From an uncultured Polaribacter sp. (lineage in GTDB: Bacteria > Bacteroidota > Bacteroidia > Flavobacteriales > Flavobacteriaceae): a DNA stretch of 64,000 nucleotides. Shown here piece by piece: positions 8,249 to 17,808 of the stretch (position 1 is its first letter; the number at the start of each line of letters is the position of its first letter). The notes under the pieces are model-generated. The model was given only the letters and a program-made list of their open reading frames with translations. It was not told the DNA's origin and made no database searches. The DNA lies in contig NZ_CANNFF010000004.1 of assembly GCF_947503855.1 (NCBI RefSeq), forward strand, positions 1 to 64,000. Direction: 5' to 3'. The position numbers and the translations under genes are program-made.

Positions 8249-11200
8249 TTATTTTTTAATTAGCTCTAAATCTTCTGTGCTATCTTCATCTGGCATTAAA
8301 TATTCAAAACGCCTAATAGTTATCATAAAATCATCTTGAATTTTAGATATAAACTCCTTGTTATTACTACCCTGTTCTACTTGGTCTATTAAGTTTTTAA
8401 ACATGTATAAAGAGGTATCTATTTCATCAAAAATAATATCAGAATCTTCTTTATCAAAGGTACTTAACCAAACTAATTTTTCGGTAATTAAGCGTTGTAA
8501 GGTTTGGACAGTTTTTTCTGCTTTTTCTTGCTCACCTAAACTGTAATACATTTCTGGATAGCCTAAAGATAGGCTGTAATGGTCAAATTTTTCTATCGGC
8601 ATTTTATCAATAGATAAATCTAAAACTTCAACAGCTTTTAGCGTATCTCCTTCTTTTGCAAAGGCTTCAGATAATCGCATTAAGCTATTTCTTAAAGAAA
8701 TGGCATTTCTTTTGGTTTGTTCGTCTAAATAAATTTCGCCACTATTTATGTTTCTCCACTCTAATTTGTTAATATTTGCATACATTTTTTCTGGATCTAT
8801 TCTACCAATATCAAACAAACTAATTTCTCTAACTCTACCACTTTGGTCTTTGTATTTAGAAGGTGTTCTTATAGGTACTAGTTTAAACGCCAAACCATCT
8901 AATTGTAGATAGTCTTTTAACCAAATATATTCTTCGTCTGCATTTGCACCGCCCGTAAAATAAATAGGTCGTTCCCAATCATTATTTGCTAAAATGTCTA
9001 ACATTAAAATACGGTTTTTTGTAATGCCTCTATCATCTATTTCGATATCTATATAAGGTACAATTTTGTCTGCATCTTTTTGAGCAACAATACCGTTTTC
9101 TAGTACGTTTTTTTTGTTAACAGGAATTCTAATTCTGTTGGTTGGATAGTATTTTTCTTTAATTCCATTCTCTTCATCTATGTAATACGTTGCGTCATTA
9201 TCAGAAGCAATCCAACGCATAAAATCTTTAATATTTATAATAGAATCTTTAAATCTTGGATGCTCTATACTGTAAGCAATATCCAAACTTCCATACTTAT
9301 ATTGGTCATGTGTTAATTGACTTGGTATTGGAGCAGCTTCATAGGTAGCACGTTTCATTTGATCTATGTACCAATCTGTGGCAAATAAACTAGTATTTAC
9401 CAATTTTATATCGGTTCTAATACCTTCTACTTCTTGCATGTACCAAAGAGGGAAGGTGTCATTATCACCAATGGTAAACATAATGGCATTTTTATCTGTA
9501 CTTTCTATATAAGCTTGCGAGTTTAAGCGTGTTGTAAATCGGTCTGATCTATCATGGTCATCCCAATTTTGTGAAGCCATTAAAGTTGGCACTGCTAAAA
9601 GTGAAATTACAGAAATTGCAATAGCAATAGTTTTCTTGTTGGCAAATTTCTTTAAATATTCATACATAGCTAAAACACCAAAGCCAATCCAAATCGCAAA
9701 AATGTAGAAACTACCTACTACTGCATAATCTCTTTCTCTAGGTTCAAAAGGTTTTGGGTTGGTATAAAATATGATGGCAAAACCTGTAAAAGCGAAAAAT
9801 AGAAAGAGCACAAAAAAGTTTTCTTTGTCCCATTTTATCTGAAAAAATAAGCCAATAAGCCCTAAAATTAGCGGTAAAAAGTAATACGTATTTCTTCCTT
9901 TATTTTCTAAAGCTTGTGTTGGCAATTGTTTTTGAGAACCCAATCTCATTTCATCAATGGCGTCAATGCCACTTAGCCAATTTCCATTAAAAATATCTAA
10001 TCGACCTTGTATATCATTTTGTCTTCCAACAAAATTCCACATAAAATAACGCCCATACATATAGCCAAATTGATAGCTAAACATAAACTTTAAGTTTTCG
10101 GCAAAAGTGGGTCTTCTTTTACTATTTGGTGGTATGCCAGCAATGGCTTTGTACATTTTTTCTGATGCTGGATCTACCATTCTTGGGATAAAACCTTTGT
10201 GTTTATCAGAATAATTAGGGGATACGTTTTTGTATTTATTTACAATTACATATTTACCGTTTTTCTTCTCGTATTTTGGTTTATCGTCTTTATAGGGATT
10301 GTCTGTATCTTGTTCCCTTTGGTAAGAATTAGAGTAATAGGTGTCGTAAAAAACATTGGCATCTCCATATTGCTCACGTTCGTAATATGCTAATAATTCA
10401 CGTGCACTAGATGGGTTGTTTTCGTTAATTGTTGTATTTGCATTGGCTCTAATGGGTAACATAATCCAAGACGAAAAACCAATCATGATAAACAAAACCG
10501 ATAAAATAAGGGTATTTGTATGTATTTTGTTGTGTTTGCGAGTGTATTTTAATCCGAAGTAAAAAAGCGCCACTAAAATTATACCTGCTATAATAGTACC
10601 AGAATTGTAAGGTAAACCTATAGAGTTTATAAAAAATAACTCAGAAGCACTAAAGAATTTTAAGGTAAATGGGAACAAGAATTTAAACACAAAAGCCAAT
10701 ACCAAAACCGATAAAACTGTTGCAATAGCAGTTGATTTTAAGGTGATGTTTTTATAAGTTTTAAAGAAATATAGCATTACAATTGCTGGTATTACCAGTA
10801 AAGAAAGGATGTGTACCCCAAATGATAAACCTACAACAAAGCTGATTAATATCAACCATTTGTTACCTCTTGGTGTGGTAATTTCGCTTTCCCATTTTAA
10901 ACCCAACCAAAATAAAATAGCCATTAAAAAAGATGACATGGCATAAACTTCACCTTCTACAGCACTAAACCAAAAACTATCTGAAAACGTGTATGCTAAA
11001 GAGCCAACAACACTACTACCTAAAATGGCGATATAGCTACCTTCAGTAATTTTATTTGCTTTTAAGGCTAATTTTTCACCTAAATTGGTAATCGTCCAAA
11101 ACATAAAAAGAATGGTAAATGCACTAGCCAAGGCAGACATGAAATTTACCATTTTAGCAATGTCTGAAACATCTGAGGTAAACATCGCAAAAAATGCACC

Positions 11201-11386
11201 CAACATTTGAAAAAGAGGTGCTCCTGGCGGATGCCCAACTTGTAATTTAATAGCGGTTGCAATGTATTCTCCAACGTCCCAAGAACTTACGGTTGGTTCT
11301 ATAGTTAAAGAATAGGTTGTTAGGGCAATTACAAATGTAATCCATCCTAAGATGATGTTCCATTTTTTAAAGTTTGCTACTGTCAT
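8249..11386 (-). CDS. DUF2723 multi-pass membrane protein, glycosyltransferase-like
   Basis: 1045 residues. The N-terminal half has about a dozen membrane segments and opens with the DUF2723 signature: SLTIEPTVSSWDVGEYIA followed by QVGHPPGAP. The acidic loop after the first membrane segment is typical of GT-C lipid-linked sugar transferases, and DUF2723 proteins are considered candidate protein O-glycosyltransferases of Bacteroidota. The C-terminal 450 residues are soluble and periplasmic-looking, with a helical repeat-like end rich in acidic residues. It is followed after one base by a polysaccharide deacetylase. The family is certain; the sugar and acceptor are not readable. Confidence 0.85.
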   Translation of the reverse strand: MTVANFKKWNIILGWITFVIALTTYSLTIEPTVSSWDVGEYIATAIKLQVGHPPGAPLFQMLGAFFAMFTSDVSDIAKMVNFMSALASAFTILFMFWTITNLGEKLALKANKITEGSYIAILGSSVVGSLAYTFSDSFWFSAVEGEVYAMSSFLMAILFWLGLKWESEITTPRGNKWLILISFVVGLSFGVHILSLLVIPAIVMLYFFKTYKNITLKSTAIATVLSVLVLAFVFKFLFPFTLKFFSASELFFINSIGLPYNSGTIIAGIILVALFYFGLKYTRKHNKIHTNTLILSVLFIMIGFSSWIMLPIRANANTTINENNPSSARELLAYYEREQYGDANVFYDTYYSNSYQREQDTDNPYKDDKPKYEKKNGKYVIVNKYKNVSPNYSDKHKGFIPRMVDPASEKMYKAIAGIPPNSKRRPTFAENLKFMFSYQFGYMYGRYFMWNFVGRQNDIQGRLDIFNGNWLSGIDAIDEMRLGSQKQLPTQALENKGRNTYYFLPLILGLIGLFFQIKWDKENFFVLFLFFAFTGFAIIFYTNPKPFEPRERDYAVVGSFYIFAIWIGFGVLAMYEYLKKFANKKTIAIAISVISLLAVPTLMASQNWDDHDRSDRFTTRLNSQAYIESTDKNAIMFTIGDNDTFPLWYMQEVEGIRTDIKLVNTSLFATDWYIDQMKRATYEAAPIPSQLTHDQYKYGSLDIAYSIEHPRFKDSIINIKDFMRWIASDNDATYYIDEENGIKEKYYPTNRIRIPVNKKNVLENGIVAQKDADKIVPYIDIEIDDRGITKNRILMLDILANNDWERPIYFTGGANADEEYIWLKDYLQLDGLAFKLVPIRTPSKYKDQSGRVREISLFDIGRIDPEKMYANINKLEWRNINSGEIYLDEQTKRNAISLRNSLMRLSEAFAKEGDTLKAVEVLDLSIDKMPIEKFDHYSLSLGYPEMYYSLGEQEKAEKTVQTLQRLITEKLVWLSTFDKEDSDIIFDEIDTSLYMFKNLIDQVEQGSNNKEFISKIQDDFMITIRRFEYLMPDEDSTEDLELIKK

Positions 11387-11508
11387 AAATTACGTAATAA
11401 TATGTGGCGAATTTAATAATAATTATGAATAATAAGTAGCTTTCGGTTTTTTAATCCCTTTTAAAATCCTCATAAAACTTTGTTAAAGAAAAAAATTATT
11501 TAAAAATG

Positions 11509-11539
11509 TTTGTAAAATTAAAAGAATAGATTAAATTTG
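11509..11539 (+). promoter_or_regulatory. Bacteroidota-type promoter of tRNA-Gln
   Basis: TTTG at 11509-11512 and TAAATTTG at 11532-11539, 19 bp apart, fit the Bacteroidota primary sigma consensus TTTG-N19-21-TAnnTTTG exactly. The predicted start lies about 12-15 bp before the mature tRNA 5' end. Confidence 0.85.
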
Positions 11540-11557
11540 CACCCGCAATTAATGCAT

Positions 11558-11629
11558 TGGCCTATGGTGTAATTGGTAACACACCGGTTTTTGGTACCGA
11601 CATTCAAGGTTCGAGTCCTTGTAGGCCAA
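11558..11629 (+). tRNA. tRNA-Gln (anticodon TTG)
   Basis: A 72-nt cloverleaf. The acceptor stem TGGCCTA pairs with TAGGCCA at the 3' end, followed by discriminator A. The D-arm contains GGTGTAATTGGTAAC. The anticodon loop TTTTGGT places TTG at positions 34-36. The T-arm is CAAGG-TTCGAGT-CCTTG. The 3' CCA is not encoded (CAA follows). It stands alone between a perfect promoter and a hairpin terminator. Confidence 0.97.
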
Positions 11630-11630
11630 C

Positions 11631-11671
11631 AAAAAGCTTCATTTTCTTATTAGAATTTGAAGCTTTTTTTT
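11631..11671 (+). terminator. terminator after tRNA-Gln
   Basis: AAAAAGCTTC and GAAGCTTTTTTTT enclose an 18-nt loop directly after the tRNA; the stem ends in a run of T. Confidence 0.8.
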
Positions 11672-11776
11672 ATACCCTTAAATCAATTTAACAACAAATT
11701 TTAAATGAGGAGTCTATTTTTTAAAGATATTGCCTTATTTTTATAAAGACAAAAATTATTAGAAATTTAAACTTTT

Positions 11777-12796
11777 TTGAAACTCATAAAATTTACTAAA
11801 AAAGGCATTTATTGTATACCAGGAAAATTCTATTTAGATCCTTGGTATCCTGTAAAATATGCAGTTATTTCTCATGGTCATGCAGATCATGCACGTTGGG
11901 GAAACCAACATTATTTATGTCAAAACGATTCTAAAGCAATTTTAAAACATAGATTAGGGAAAGATATTTCTATAGAAAGTTTAGGATATAATCAGCCAAA
12001 AAATATCAACGGAGTTCAAGTATGTTTTTTTCCTGCAGGACATGTAATTGGTTCTGCTCAAATTAAATTAGAATACAAAGGTTTTGTAGTTGTTTTTTCT
12101 GGAGATTATAAAACGCAACCCGATTTTATTTCAACACCTTTTGAGCCTGTAAAATGTCACGAATTTATTACAGAAAGTACTTTTGGTTTGCCCATTTACA
12201 AATGGAAAACAGAACAAGAATTACAACAAGAATTACAAAATTGGGTACTTCAAAATCAACAAAACAATAGAACAAGTGTTTTTTTAGGTTACAGTTTAGG
12301 GAAAGCGCAACGTATTTTAAAGTTGATAGAGCATGTAGATGACGTTTTTGTGCACAGTGCCATACACAACTTAAATACAGCTATTTCAAATAGTGGCATC
12401 GATATACCAAAATCTACTTTGATTACATCAGATTTTAAAAAAGAGAATGTACAGCGTAAAATTGTCATTTTACCACCTGCTTTGTTAGGTTCTAAATTGA
12501 TTAAAAAAATACCAAACGCAGCAACAGCCATTTGTTCTGGTTGGATGCACATTCGTGGTAACAGACGTTGGAAAGGGGTTGATGCTGGTTTTGCAGTAAG
12601 TGATCATGCAGATTGGGAGGGTTTGCTACAAGCAGTAAAAGCAACAGAAGCAGAAAAAGTTTATGTAACTCACGGCTCGCAAGCTGTTTTTTCTAAATAT
12701 TTGAATGAAATTGGTATAGAAGCTCATGAGTTAAAAACCGAATTTGGTGACGAAGAAATTGCAGATAAAGAACCTCAAAAATCGGCAACTTTATAA
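11777..12796 (+). CDS. ligase-associated DNA exonuclease (MBL fold)
   Basis: 339 residues with a metallo-beta-lactamase/beta-CASP-like nuclease fold. Metal motifs are visible in order: SHGHADHARWG, the HVIGSAQ loop, SGDYKT and SDHADW. It matches the exonuclease encoded with an ATP-dependent ligase, an Lhr-like helicase and a phosphoesterase in many bacteria, and those three genes follow here. The stop is three bases before the ligase start, so the two are translated from one transcript. The start is TTG (KLIKFTKKGIYC); no ATG lies upstream in frame. The expected role is trimming DNA ends in repair. Confidence 0.92.
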   Translation: MKLIKFTKKGIYCIPGKFYLDPWYPVKYAVISHGHADHARWGNQHYLCQNDSKAILKHRLGKDISIESLGYNQPKNINGVQVCFFPAGHVIGSAQIKLEYKGFVVVFSGDYKTQPDFISTPFEPVKCHEFITESTFGLPIYKWKTEQELQQELQNWVLQNQQNNRTSVFLGYSLGKAQRILKLIEHVDDVFVHSAIHNLNTAISNSGIDIPKSTLITSDFKKENVQRKIVILPPALLGSKLIKKIPNAATAICSGWMHIRGNRRWKGVDAGFAVSDHADWEGLLQAVKATEAEKVYVTHGSQAVFSKYLNEIGIEAHELKTEFGDEEIADKEPQKSATL

Positions 12797-12799
12797 GCT

Positions 12800-14383
12800 A
12801 TGAAAGATTTTTCTAACTTAATAAGTGCTATTGAAATCACTAATAAAACCAATGCAAAAATAGAGGCATTGGTTCATTATTTTAACACCGCACCAGATAA
12901 AGATAAGCTGTGGTTAATTGCTTTGTTTACAGGAAAAAGACCTTCTAGACCTGTAAAATCTAACTTGATGAAAGAATGGTGTATGGAGCTTACAAAACTT
13001 CCTGAATGGTTGTTTTTAGAGAGTTATAGTGCTGTTGGAGATTTAGGGGAAACCTTAGCTTTATTGTTGCCAAATCCTAAAAATACTATAGAAAAACCAT
13101 TACATATTTGGGTTGATGAACTTATCAACCTAAAACAAAAAACAGACGAAGAAAAAAAAGTATATGTTTTACAGGCTTGGAATGGCTTAGAAGCACAAGA
13201 ACGCTTAATTTTTAATAAATTAATTGGAGGAAGTTTTAGAATCGGTGTTTCTAAAAAAACCTTAGTAAATGCGTTGGCAAAATTATCTGGTATAGATCCC
13301 AATCAGTTAATGCATAGCATTATTGGTAATTGGACGCCAAATTCCATCACTTTTGATGATTTACTAAATGGCGAACATATTAATTATGATAAATCAAAAC
13401 CTTATCCTTTTTGTTTGGCGTATGCTTTAGAAAAAGACTTAACAGATTTAGGTAATGAAAACGATTGGCAAGTAGAGTATAAGTGGGATGGAATTCGTGG
13501 GCAAATTATTAAAAGAAAAGAAGAGGTTTTTATTTGGTCTAGAGGAGAAGAATTGGTGACACAACAATTTCCAGAATTGGTTGCAGCCATTTCTAAATTT
13601 CACAATGATTTTGTAATTGATGGAGAAATTTTAGCCGTTAAAGACAGTGCAGTATTGCTTTTTAACGATTTACAAAAACGCTTAAATCGTAAAAACGTAA
13701 CTAAAAAATTATTAGAAGAAGTACCAGTAGGTTTCTATGTTTACGATATTTTAGAGTTAAATGATGAAGATTTTCGAGCACAATCTATGGAAAATAGACG
13801 AGTGAAATTAGAGCAATTATTTAAGGAAAATACGACTGATATTTTAAAGTTATCAGAAATGATTGATTTTAAAAATTGGAACGAATTAGATGCCTTAAGA
13901 AATGATGCAAGAAGTTTTAATTCAGAAGGTTTGATGTTAAAAAGAAAAACATCAATCTATCATGTAGGAAGAAAAAAAGGCGATTGGTGGAAATGGAAAG
14001 TAGATCCATTAACCATTGATGTGGTTATGATTTATGCGCAAAAAGGAAGTGGAAGACGAAGTTCTAAATACACAGATTATACATTTGCTGTAAAAAACCA
14101 AGATCACTTTGTAACAGTTGCCAAAGCCTATTCTGGCTTAACGGATAAAGAAATTACAGAAATTTCTAAGTGGGTCAATAAAAATGCAATTGAAAAATTT
14201 GGCCCAGTAAGAACCGTAAAACCAGTACTGGTTTTCGAAATTGCATTTGAAGGAATTGCCTATAGCAAAAGACATAAAAGTGGTGTAGCTTTGCGTTTTC
14301 CAAGAATAAAACGTTGGCGAAAAGACAAAACCGTAAAAGATATTGATACCATTGAAAGTGTAAAAGCGCTCATTGAAAATTAA
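12800..14383 (+). CDS. ATP-dependent DNA ligase (repair cluster)
   Basis: 527 residues. A helical N-terminal DNA-binding domain (about 1-200) precedes the nucleotidyltransferase core with the adenylated Lys in YKWDGIRG (motif I), VIDGEI (motif III), EGLMLKR (motif IV) and WWKWK (motif V), then an OB-fold to the end. This is the larger archaeal/eukaryal-type ligase used alongside, not instead of, the NAD-dependent replicative ligase. It is second in the four-gene repair cluster and seals ends made by the neighbouring nuclease and helicase. A 120-bp AT-rich gap separates it from the helicase. Confidence 0.95.
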   Translation: MKDFSNLISAIEITNKTNAKIEALVHYFNTAPDKDKLWLIALFTGKRPSRPVKSNLMKEWCMELTKLPEWLFLESYSAVGDLGETLALLLPNPKNTIEKPLHIWVDELINLKQKTDEEKKVYVLQAWNGLEAQERLIFNKLIGGSFRIGVSKKTLVNALAKLSGIDPNQLMHSIIGNWTPNSITFDDLLNGEHINYDKSKPYPFCLAYALEKDLTDLGNENDWQVEYKWDGIRGQIIKRKEEVFIWSRGEELVTQQFPELVAAISKFHNDFVIDGEILAVKDSAVLLFNDLQKRLNRKNVTKKLLEEVPVGFYVYDILELNDEDFRAQSMENRRVKLEQLFKENTTDILKLSEMIDFKNWNELDALRNDARSFNSEGLMLKRKTSIYHVGRKKGDWWKWKVDPLTIDVVMIYAQKGSGRRSSKYTDYTFAVKNQDHFVTVAKAYSGLTDKEITEISKWVNKNAIEKFGPVRTVKPVLVFEIAFEGIAYSKRHKSGVALRFPRIKRWRKDKTVKDIDTIESVKALIEN

Positions 14384-14503
14384 GATTAAAGTATAACAAC
14401 AAATAAAAATTAATTTTAAATAATACGAAAACTATAAATTCAAAAATATTTTATTTTGATATTCAAATTTTGAATTTAAAATTTTAAACTCGGAATTACA
14501 AAA

Positions 14504-16957
14504 TTGAGCAACTTCAAAGAAACCCCCGGCTATCAAATCATTCAAAATTGGATGGAAGAAAAAGGGAATACACCCTTTAGTTTTCAGCACCAAACCTGGG
14601 AACGTTATGCAAATAACTTTAGTGGAATGGTGGTAGCTCCAACAGGTTTCGGAAAAACATTTTCTGTGTTTTTAGCTGTGGTGATTGACTATTTAAATTA
14701 TCCAGAAAACTACAAAAAAGGGTTAAAACTTATTTGGATAAGTCCTTTGCGTTCTTTGGCAAAAGATTTAGCAAAAGCGATGACTACAGCTGTAGAAGAA
14801 ATTGGTTTAGATTGGGAAATCGCTGTTAGAAATGGAGATACACCCACCAATATCCGTAGAAAACAAGAGCGTTCAATGCCAGATATTTTGTTAACTACTC
14901 CAGAAACTTTACATCTTTTATTTTCCCAAAAAAGAAATTCGCGCTGGTTTAAAAATGTGAATTGTATTGCTGTTGATGAATGGCACGAATTGTTAGGTTC
15001 AAAACGTGGTGTATTAACAGAGTTGGCAATTGCAAGAATTAGAAATCTATCAACAAAAACTAGAATTTGGGGTATTACCGCTACCATTGGTAATTTAGAA
15101 GAAGCCAAAAATGTTTTGATTCCTTATGATGTAAAAACCACGATGATTCGTGCCAAAGAAAAGAAAAAAATAGATATTATTTCTTTGTTGCCAGATCAAG
15201 TAGAAGAGTTGTCTTGGGCGGGGCATTTGGGTAAAACCATGAGTTCAAAAATCATCCCAATTATTTACGAGAATACCACCACTTTAATTTTTACAAATAC
15301 CAGAAATCAAAGTGAATTGTGGTATCAAATAATTATAGAAGAAGAACCCGATTTAATTGGACAAATTGCTATTCATCATGGATCTATAGATAAAAAACAA
15401 CGTAATTTTATAGAAGACGCTATTTCAAACGGAATGTTAAAAGCAGTGGTTTGTACATCGTCTTTAGATTTAGGTGTCGATTTTAAACCTGTAGATTGTG
15501 TTATTCAAATTGGTTCTGCCAAAGGAATTGCACGTTTTTTGCAGCGTGCAGGAAGAAGTGGTCATTCGCCTTTTGAACGCTCTAAAATTTATGCAGTTCC
15601 TACACATTCGTTACAATTAATAGAAGTGGCCGCAGTAAAAGAAGCAGTTAAACAAAACGAAATTGAAAATAGAAATCCGTTTGTTTTAACGTACGATGTT
15701 TTGGTACAATTTCTTGTAACATTGGCGGTTGGCGAGGGTTTTAAACTAGAAGAAACCTATCAATTAATTAATAAAATTCATGCTTTTTATTACTTAACTA
15801 AAGAAGAATTTAATTGGTGTATTCATTTTATCACCAAAGGCGGAAACACTTTAAATGCCTATGAAGAATTCCATAAAGTGGTTGTAGATGATGATGGCTT
15901 TTATCGTGTAAAAAGCAGAAGAATAGCTATGATGCACAGAATGAATATTGGTGTAATTGTAAGTGAAGCCATGTTGATGGTAAAGTTTTTTTCGGGTGGA
16001 TATATTGGTATGATTGAAGAGTATTTTGTTTCGAAATTAAAAAAAGGAGATGCGTTTGTTTTAGGAGGAAGAGTTTTAGAAATGAAACAGATAAAAGACA
16101 TGAAAGTTTTGGTAAAACGCAGCAAAAAAAAGAAAGCCATTACACCAAGTTGGTTGGGTGGCAGGTTACCATTAACCTCTTATTTAACTCATTTTTTAAG
16201 GCTTAAATTAAGCGATGCTTTAACGCCCAATAATAGAGAAAAAGAGTTAAAGTTTTTGCATCCGTTATTAAACAATCAGCATATTAACTCTCACATCCCA
16301 AAACACGATGAGTTTTTGGTAGAAATGATTGAAACCAAAGAAGGTTTTCATCTTTTTGCTTATCCTTTTGAAGGAAGATTGGTGCACGAAATTATGGCAT
16401 CATTAATAGCTTATAGAATTAGCCAAATTGCAAAAAGAACCTTTACAATTGCCATGAACGATTATGGTTTTGAGTTGTTAAGCGATCAAGAAATTCCGTT
16501 AAATGAAGAAAATATTAACCCTATTTTTTCAAAAGAAAACTTAATACAAGACGTTACAGCCAGCATAAATGCGAGTGAAATGGCTTCTAGGAAATTTAGA
16601 GATATTGCTGTGGTTGCTGGTTTGGTAATACAAACTCAACCAGGAAATAAAAAAACCAGTAAAAGTTTACAATCTTCTTCAGGTTTAATATTTAGAGTTT
16701 TAGAAGATTATGAACCCGATAATTTACTTCTAAAACAAGCTTATAATGAAGTGTTTGATTACGAGTTGGAAAAAGTGCGTTTACAAGCCGCTTTTAAACG
16801 AATTTCTGAGAGTAAAATCATTTTGAAAAACGCCCAAAATTTTACACCTTTAAGCTTTCCATTAAAAGTAGATAGTTTACGAGGAACCATGAGTAACGAA
16901 GATTTGAGCAAACGTATAGAACGCATACAAAAACAAGCTTTAAAAGACTTAAAATGA
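14504..16957 (+). CDS. ligase-associated DEXH-box helicase, Lhr-Core type
   Basis: 817 residues, a superfamily 2 helicase with two RecA folds. Walker A is APTGFGKT, the Walker B box is VDEWHEL, motif III is ITATIG, and the second domain has LDLGVDFKPV and RAGRSGH. The size and C-terminal extension match the Lhr-Core helicase of the ligase-associated DNA damage response cluster. The start is TTG (SNFKETPGYQI), after a 120-bp AT-rich spacer containing the palindrome CAAATTTTGAATTT. Its last bases overlap the next gene (ATGA). It is expected to translocate on single-stranded DNA 3' to 5' and unwind duplexes during repair. Confidence 0.95.
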   Translation: MSNFKETPGYQIIQNWMEEKGNTPFSFQHQTWERYANNFSGMVVAPTGFGKTFSVFLAVVIDYLNYPENYKKGLKLIWISPLRSLAKDLAKAMTTAVEEIGLDWEIAVRNGDTPTNIRRKQERSMPDILLTTPETLHLLFSQKRNSRWFKNVNCIAVDEWHELLGSKRGVLTELAIARIRNLSTKTRIWGITATIGNLEEAKNVLIPYDVKTTMIRAKEKKKIDIISLLPDQVEELSWAGHLGKTMSSKIIPIIYENTTTLIFTNTRNQSELWYQIIIEEEPDLIGQIAIHHGSIDKKQRNFIEDAISNGMLKAVVCTSSLDLGVDFKPVDCVIQIGSAKGIARFLQRAGRSGHSPFERSKIYAVPTHSLQLIEVAAVKEAVKQNEIENRNPFVLTYDVLVQFLVTLAVGEGFKLEETYQLINKIHAFYYLTKEEFNWCIHFITKGGNTLNAYEEFHKVVVDDDGFYRVKSRRIAMMHRMNIGVIVSEAMLMVKFFSGGYIGMIEEYFVSKLKKGDAFVLGGRVLEMKQIKDMKVLVKRSKKKKAITPSWLGGRLPLTSYLTHFLRLKLSDALTPNNREKELKFLHPLLNNQHINSHIPKHDEFLVEMIETKEGFHLFAYPFEGRLVHEIMASLIAYRISQIAKRTFTIAMNDYGFELLSDQEIPLNEENINPIFSKENLIQDVTASINASEMASRKFRDIAVVAGLVIQTQPGNKKTSKSLQSSSGLIFRVLEDYEPDNLLLKQAYNEVFDYELEKVRLQAAFKRISESKIILKNAQNFTPLSFPLKVDSLRGTMSNEDLSKRIERIQKQALKDLK

Positions 16958-17616
16958 TCTATAAAATGCATATAGTTTCTAAAAAAATCACCCGTAAAGA
17001 TGCTGTTTTAGAGATTACAAATCAACGTGTTATTTTTTGGGAAGCACAAAAAAGTTTAATTTTAAGCGATTTGCATATTGGTAAAGCTGCACATTTTCAA
17101 AAAAGCGGAATTCCCATTCCAAAAAATGTTTTAACTACAGATTTAGAACGTTTAAAACAGTTAATTCTTCATTTTAAAGCAGAAAATTTAATTATTGTTG
17201 GCGATTTATTTCATGCAGCATACAACAAAGATTTAGATGAATTTAAAGCGTGGCTCATTCAGTTTCCGTATATAAAAATTCGTTTGATAAAAGGCAATCA
17301 CGATCGATTAAGCAATGCTATCTACCAACAATTTAATATGGAAGTTTTTAAAACAGAACTCACCATAAATTCCCTAAAACTTGTGCATGATGCTGTAGAA
17401 AAACCAACCAATTCTTTTATCATTTCAGGGCATATTCACCCAGGAGTTTTTATCAAAGGTAGAGGTAAACAGCGCATAAAATTACCATGTTTTCAAGTAA
17501 CCGAAAACCAATTAATTTTACCTGCATTTAGTTTGTTTACAGGTTTAAATACCCGACAAAGTTTACAGAAATGTAAAAATTTTGCATTTACCAACGATGG
17601 TATTTTTGAGGTATAG
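16954..17616 (+). CDS. pdeM: ligase-associated metallophosphoesterase/endonuclease PdeM
   Basis: 220 residues with a calcineurin-like fold: LSDLHIGKA, VGDLFHA, KGNHDRL, LVHDAV and SGHIHPG in order. It matches the Mn-dependent phosphoesterase that closes the exonuclease-ligase-Lhr cluster. It overlaps the helicase stop by four bases, which argues for translational coupling. The ATG at 16954 or the Met four codons later could be the start. The family acts on nucleic-acid phosphodiesters. It ends shortly before a convergent intergenic element. Confidence 0.92.
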   Translation: MIYKMHIVSKKITRKDAVLEITNQRVIFWEAQKSLILSDLHIGKAAHFQKSGIPIPKNVLTTDLERLKQLILHFKAENLIIVGDLFHAAYNKDLDEFKAWLIQFPYIKIRLIKGNHDRLSNAIYQQFNMEVFKTELTINSLKLVHDAVEKPTNSFIISGHIHPGVFIKGRGKQRIKLPCFQVTENQLILPAFSLFTGLNTRQSLQKCKNFAFTNDGIFEV

Positions 17617-17633
17617 AAAAAAATATTTTTTGC

Positions 17634-17720
17634 AGCTATTTCCTGCTTTCACTACTCGCTTTTTTAGTGCCTCAAAAGAGCTCAAACAAACCGTTCAATC
17701 AGGGCTAAACTTGTTTGCTA
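17634..17720 (-). repeat. intergenic element, copy 2 (TAGCCCTGATTG type)
   Basis: The second copy of the element at 7511-7600, in the same orientation and again between two convergent genes. Shared blocks are CCTGCTTTCA, TACTCGCTTTTTT, GAGCTCAAAC and TTCAATCAGGGCTAAACTTGTT. The middle differs by small insertions. Confidence 0.6.
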
Positions 17721-17775
17721 ATACTTAGCTTTTTTAAAATTATTAAATTCTATTTAATAACGCTTTTTAGAGCTT

Positions 17776-17794
17776 ACAGGTTTTTAAAACCTGT
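17776..17794. terminator. palindromic hairpin between convergent genes
   Basis: ACAGGTTTTTAAAACCTGT is a near-perfect palindrome 15 bp before the thrC stop codon. It could end transcripts from both sides. The same ACAGGTTT/AAACCTGT core recurs in the hairpins at 33009 and 62509. Confidence 0.5.
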
Positions 17795-17808
17795 GAGGTC
17801 TAAAATAA

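Noticed and set aside
14710..15108. 132-codon antisense ORF inside the Lhr-type helicase gene
   Set aside because: Opposite-strand shadow of a well-supported gene; no motif or own regulatory signals. The same applies to the antisense ORFs in groEL, polA, topA and others.
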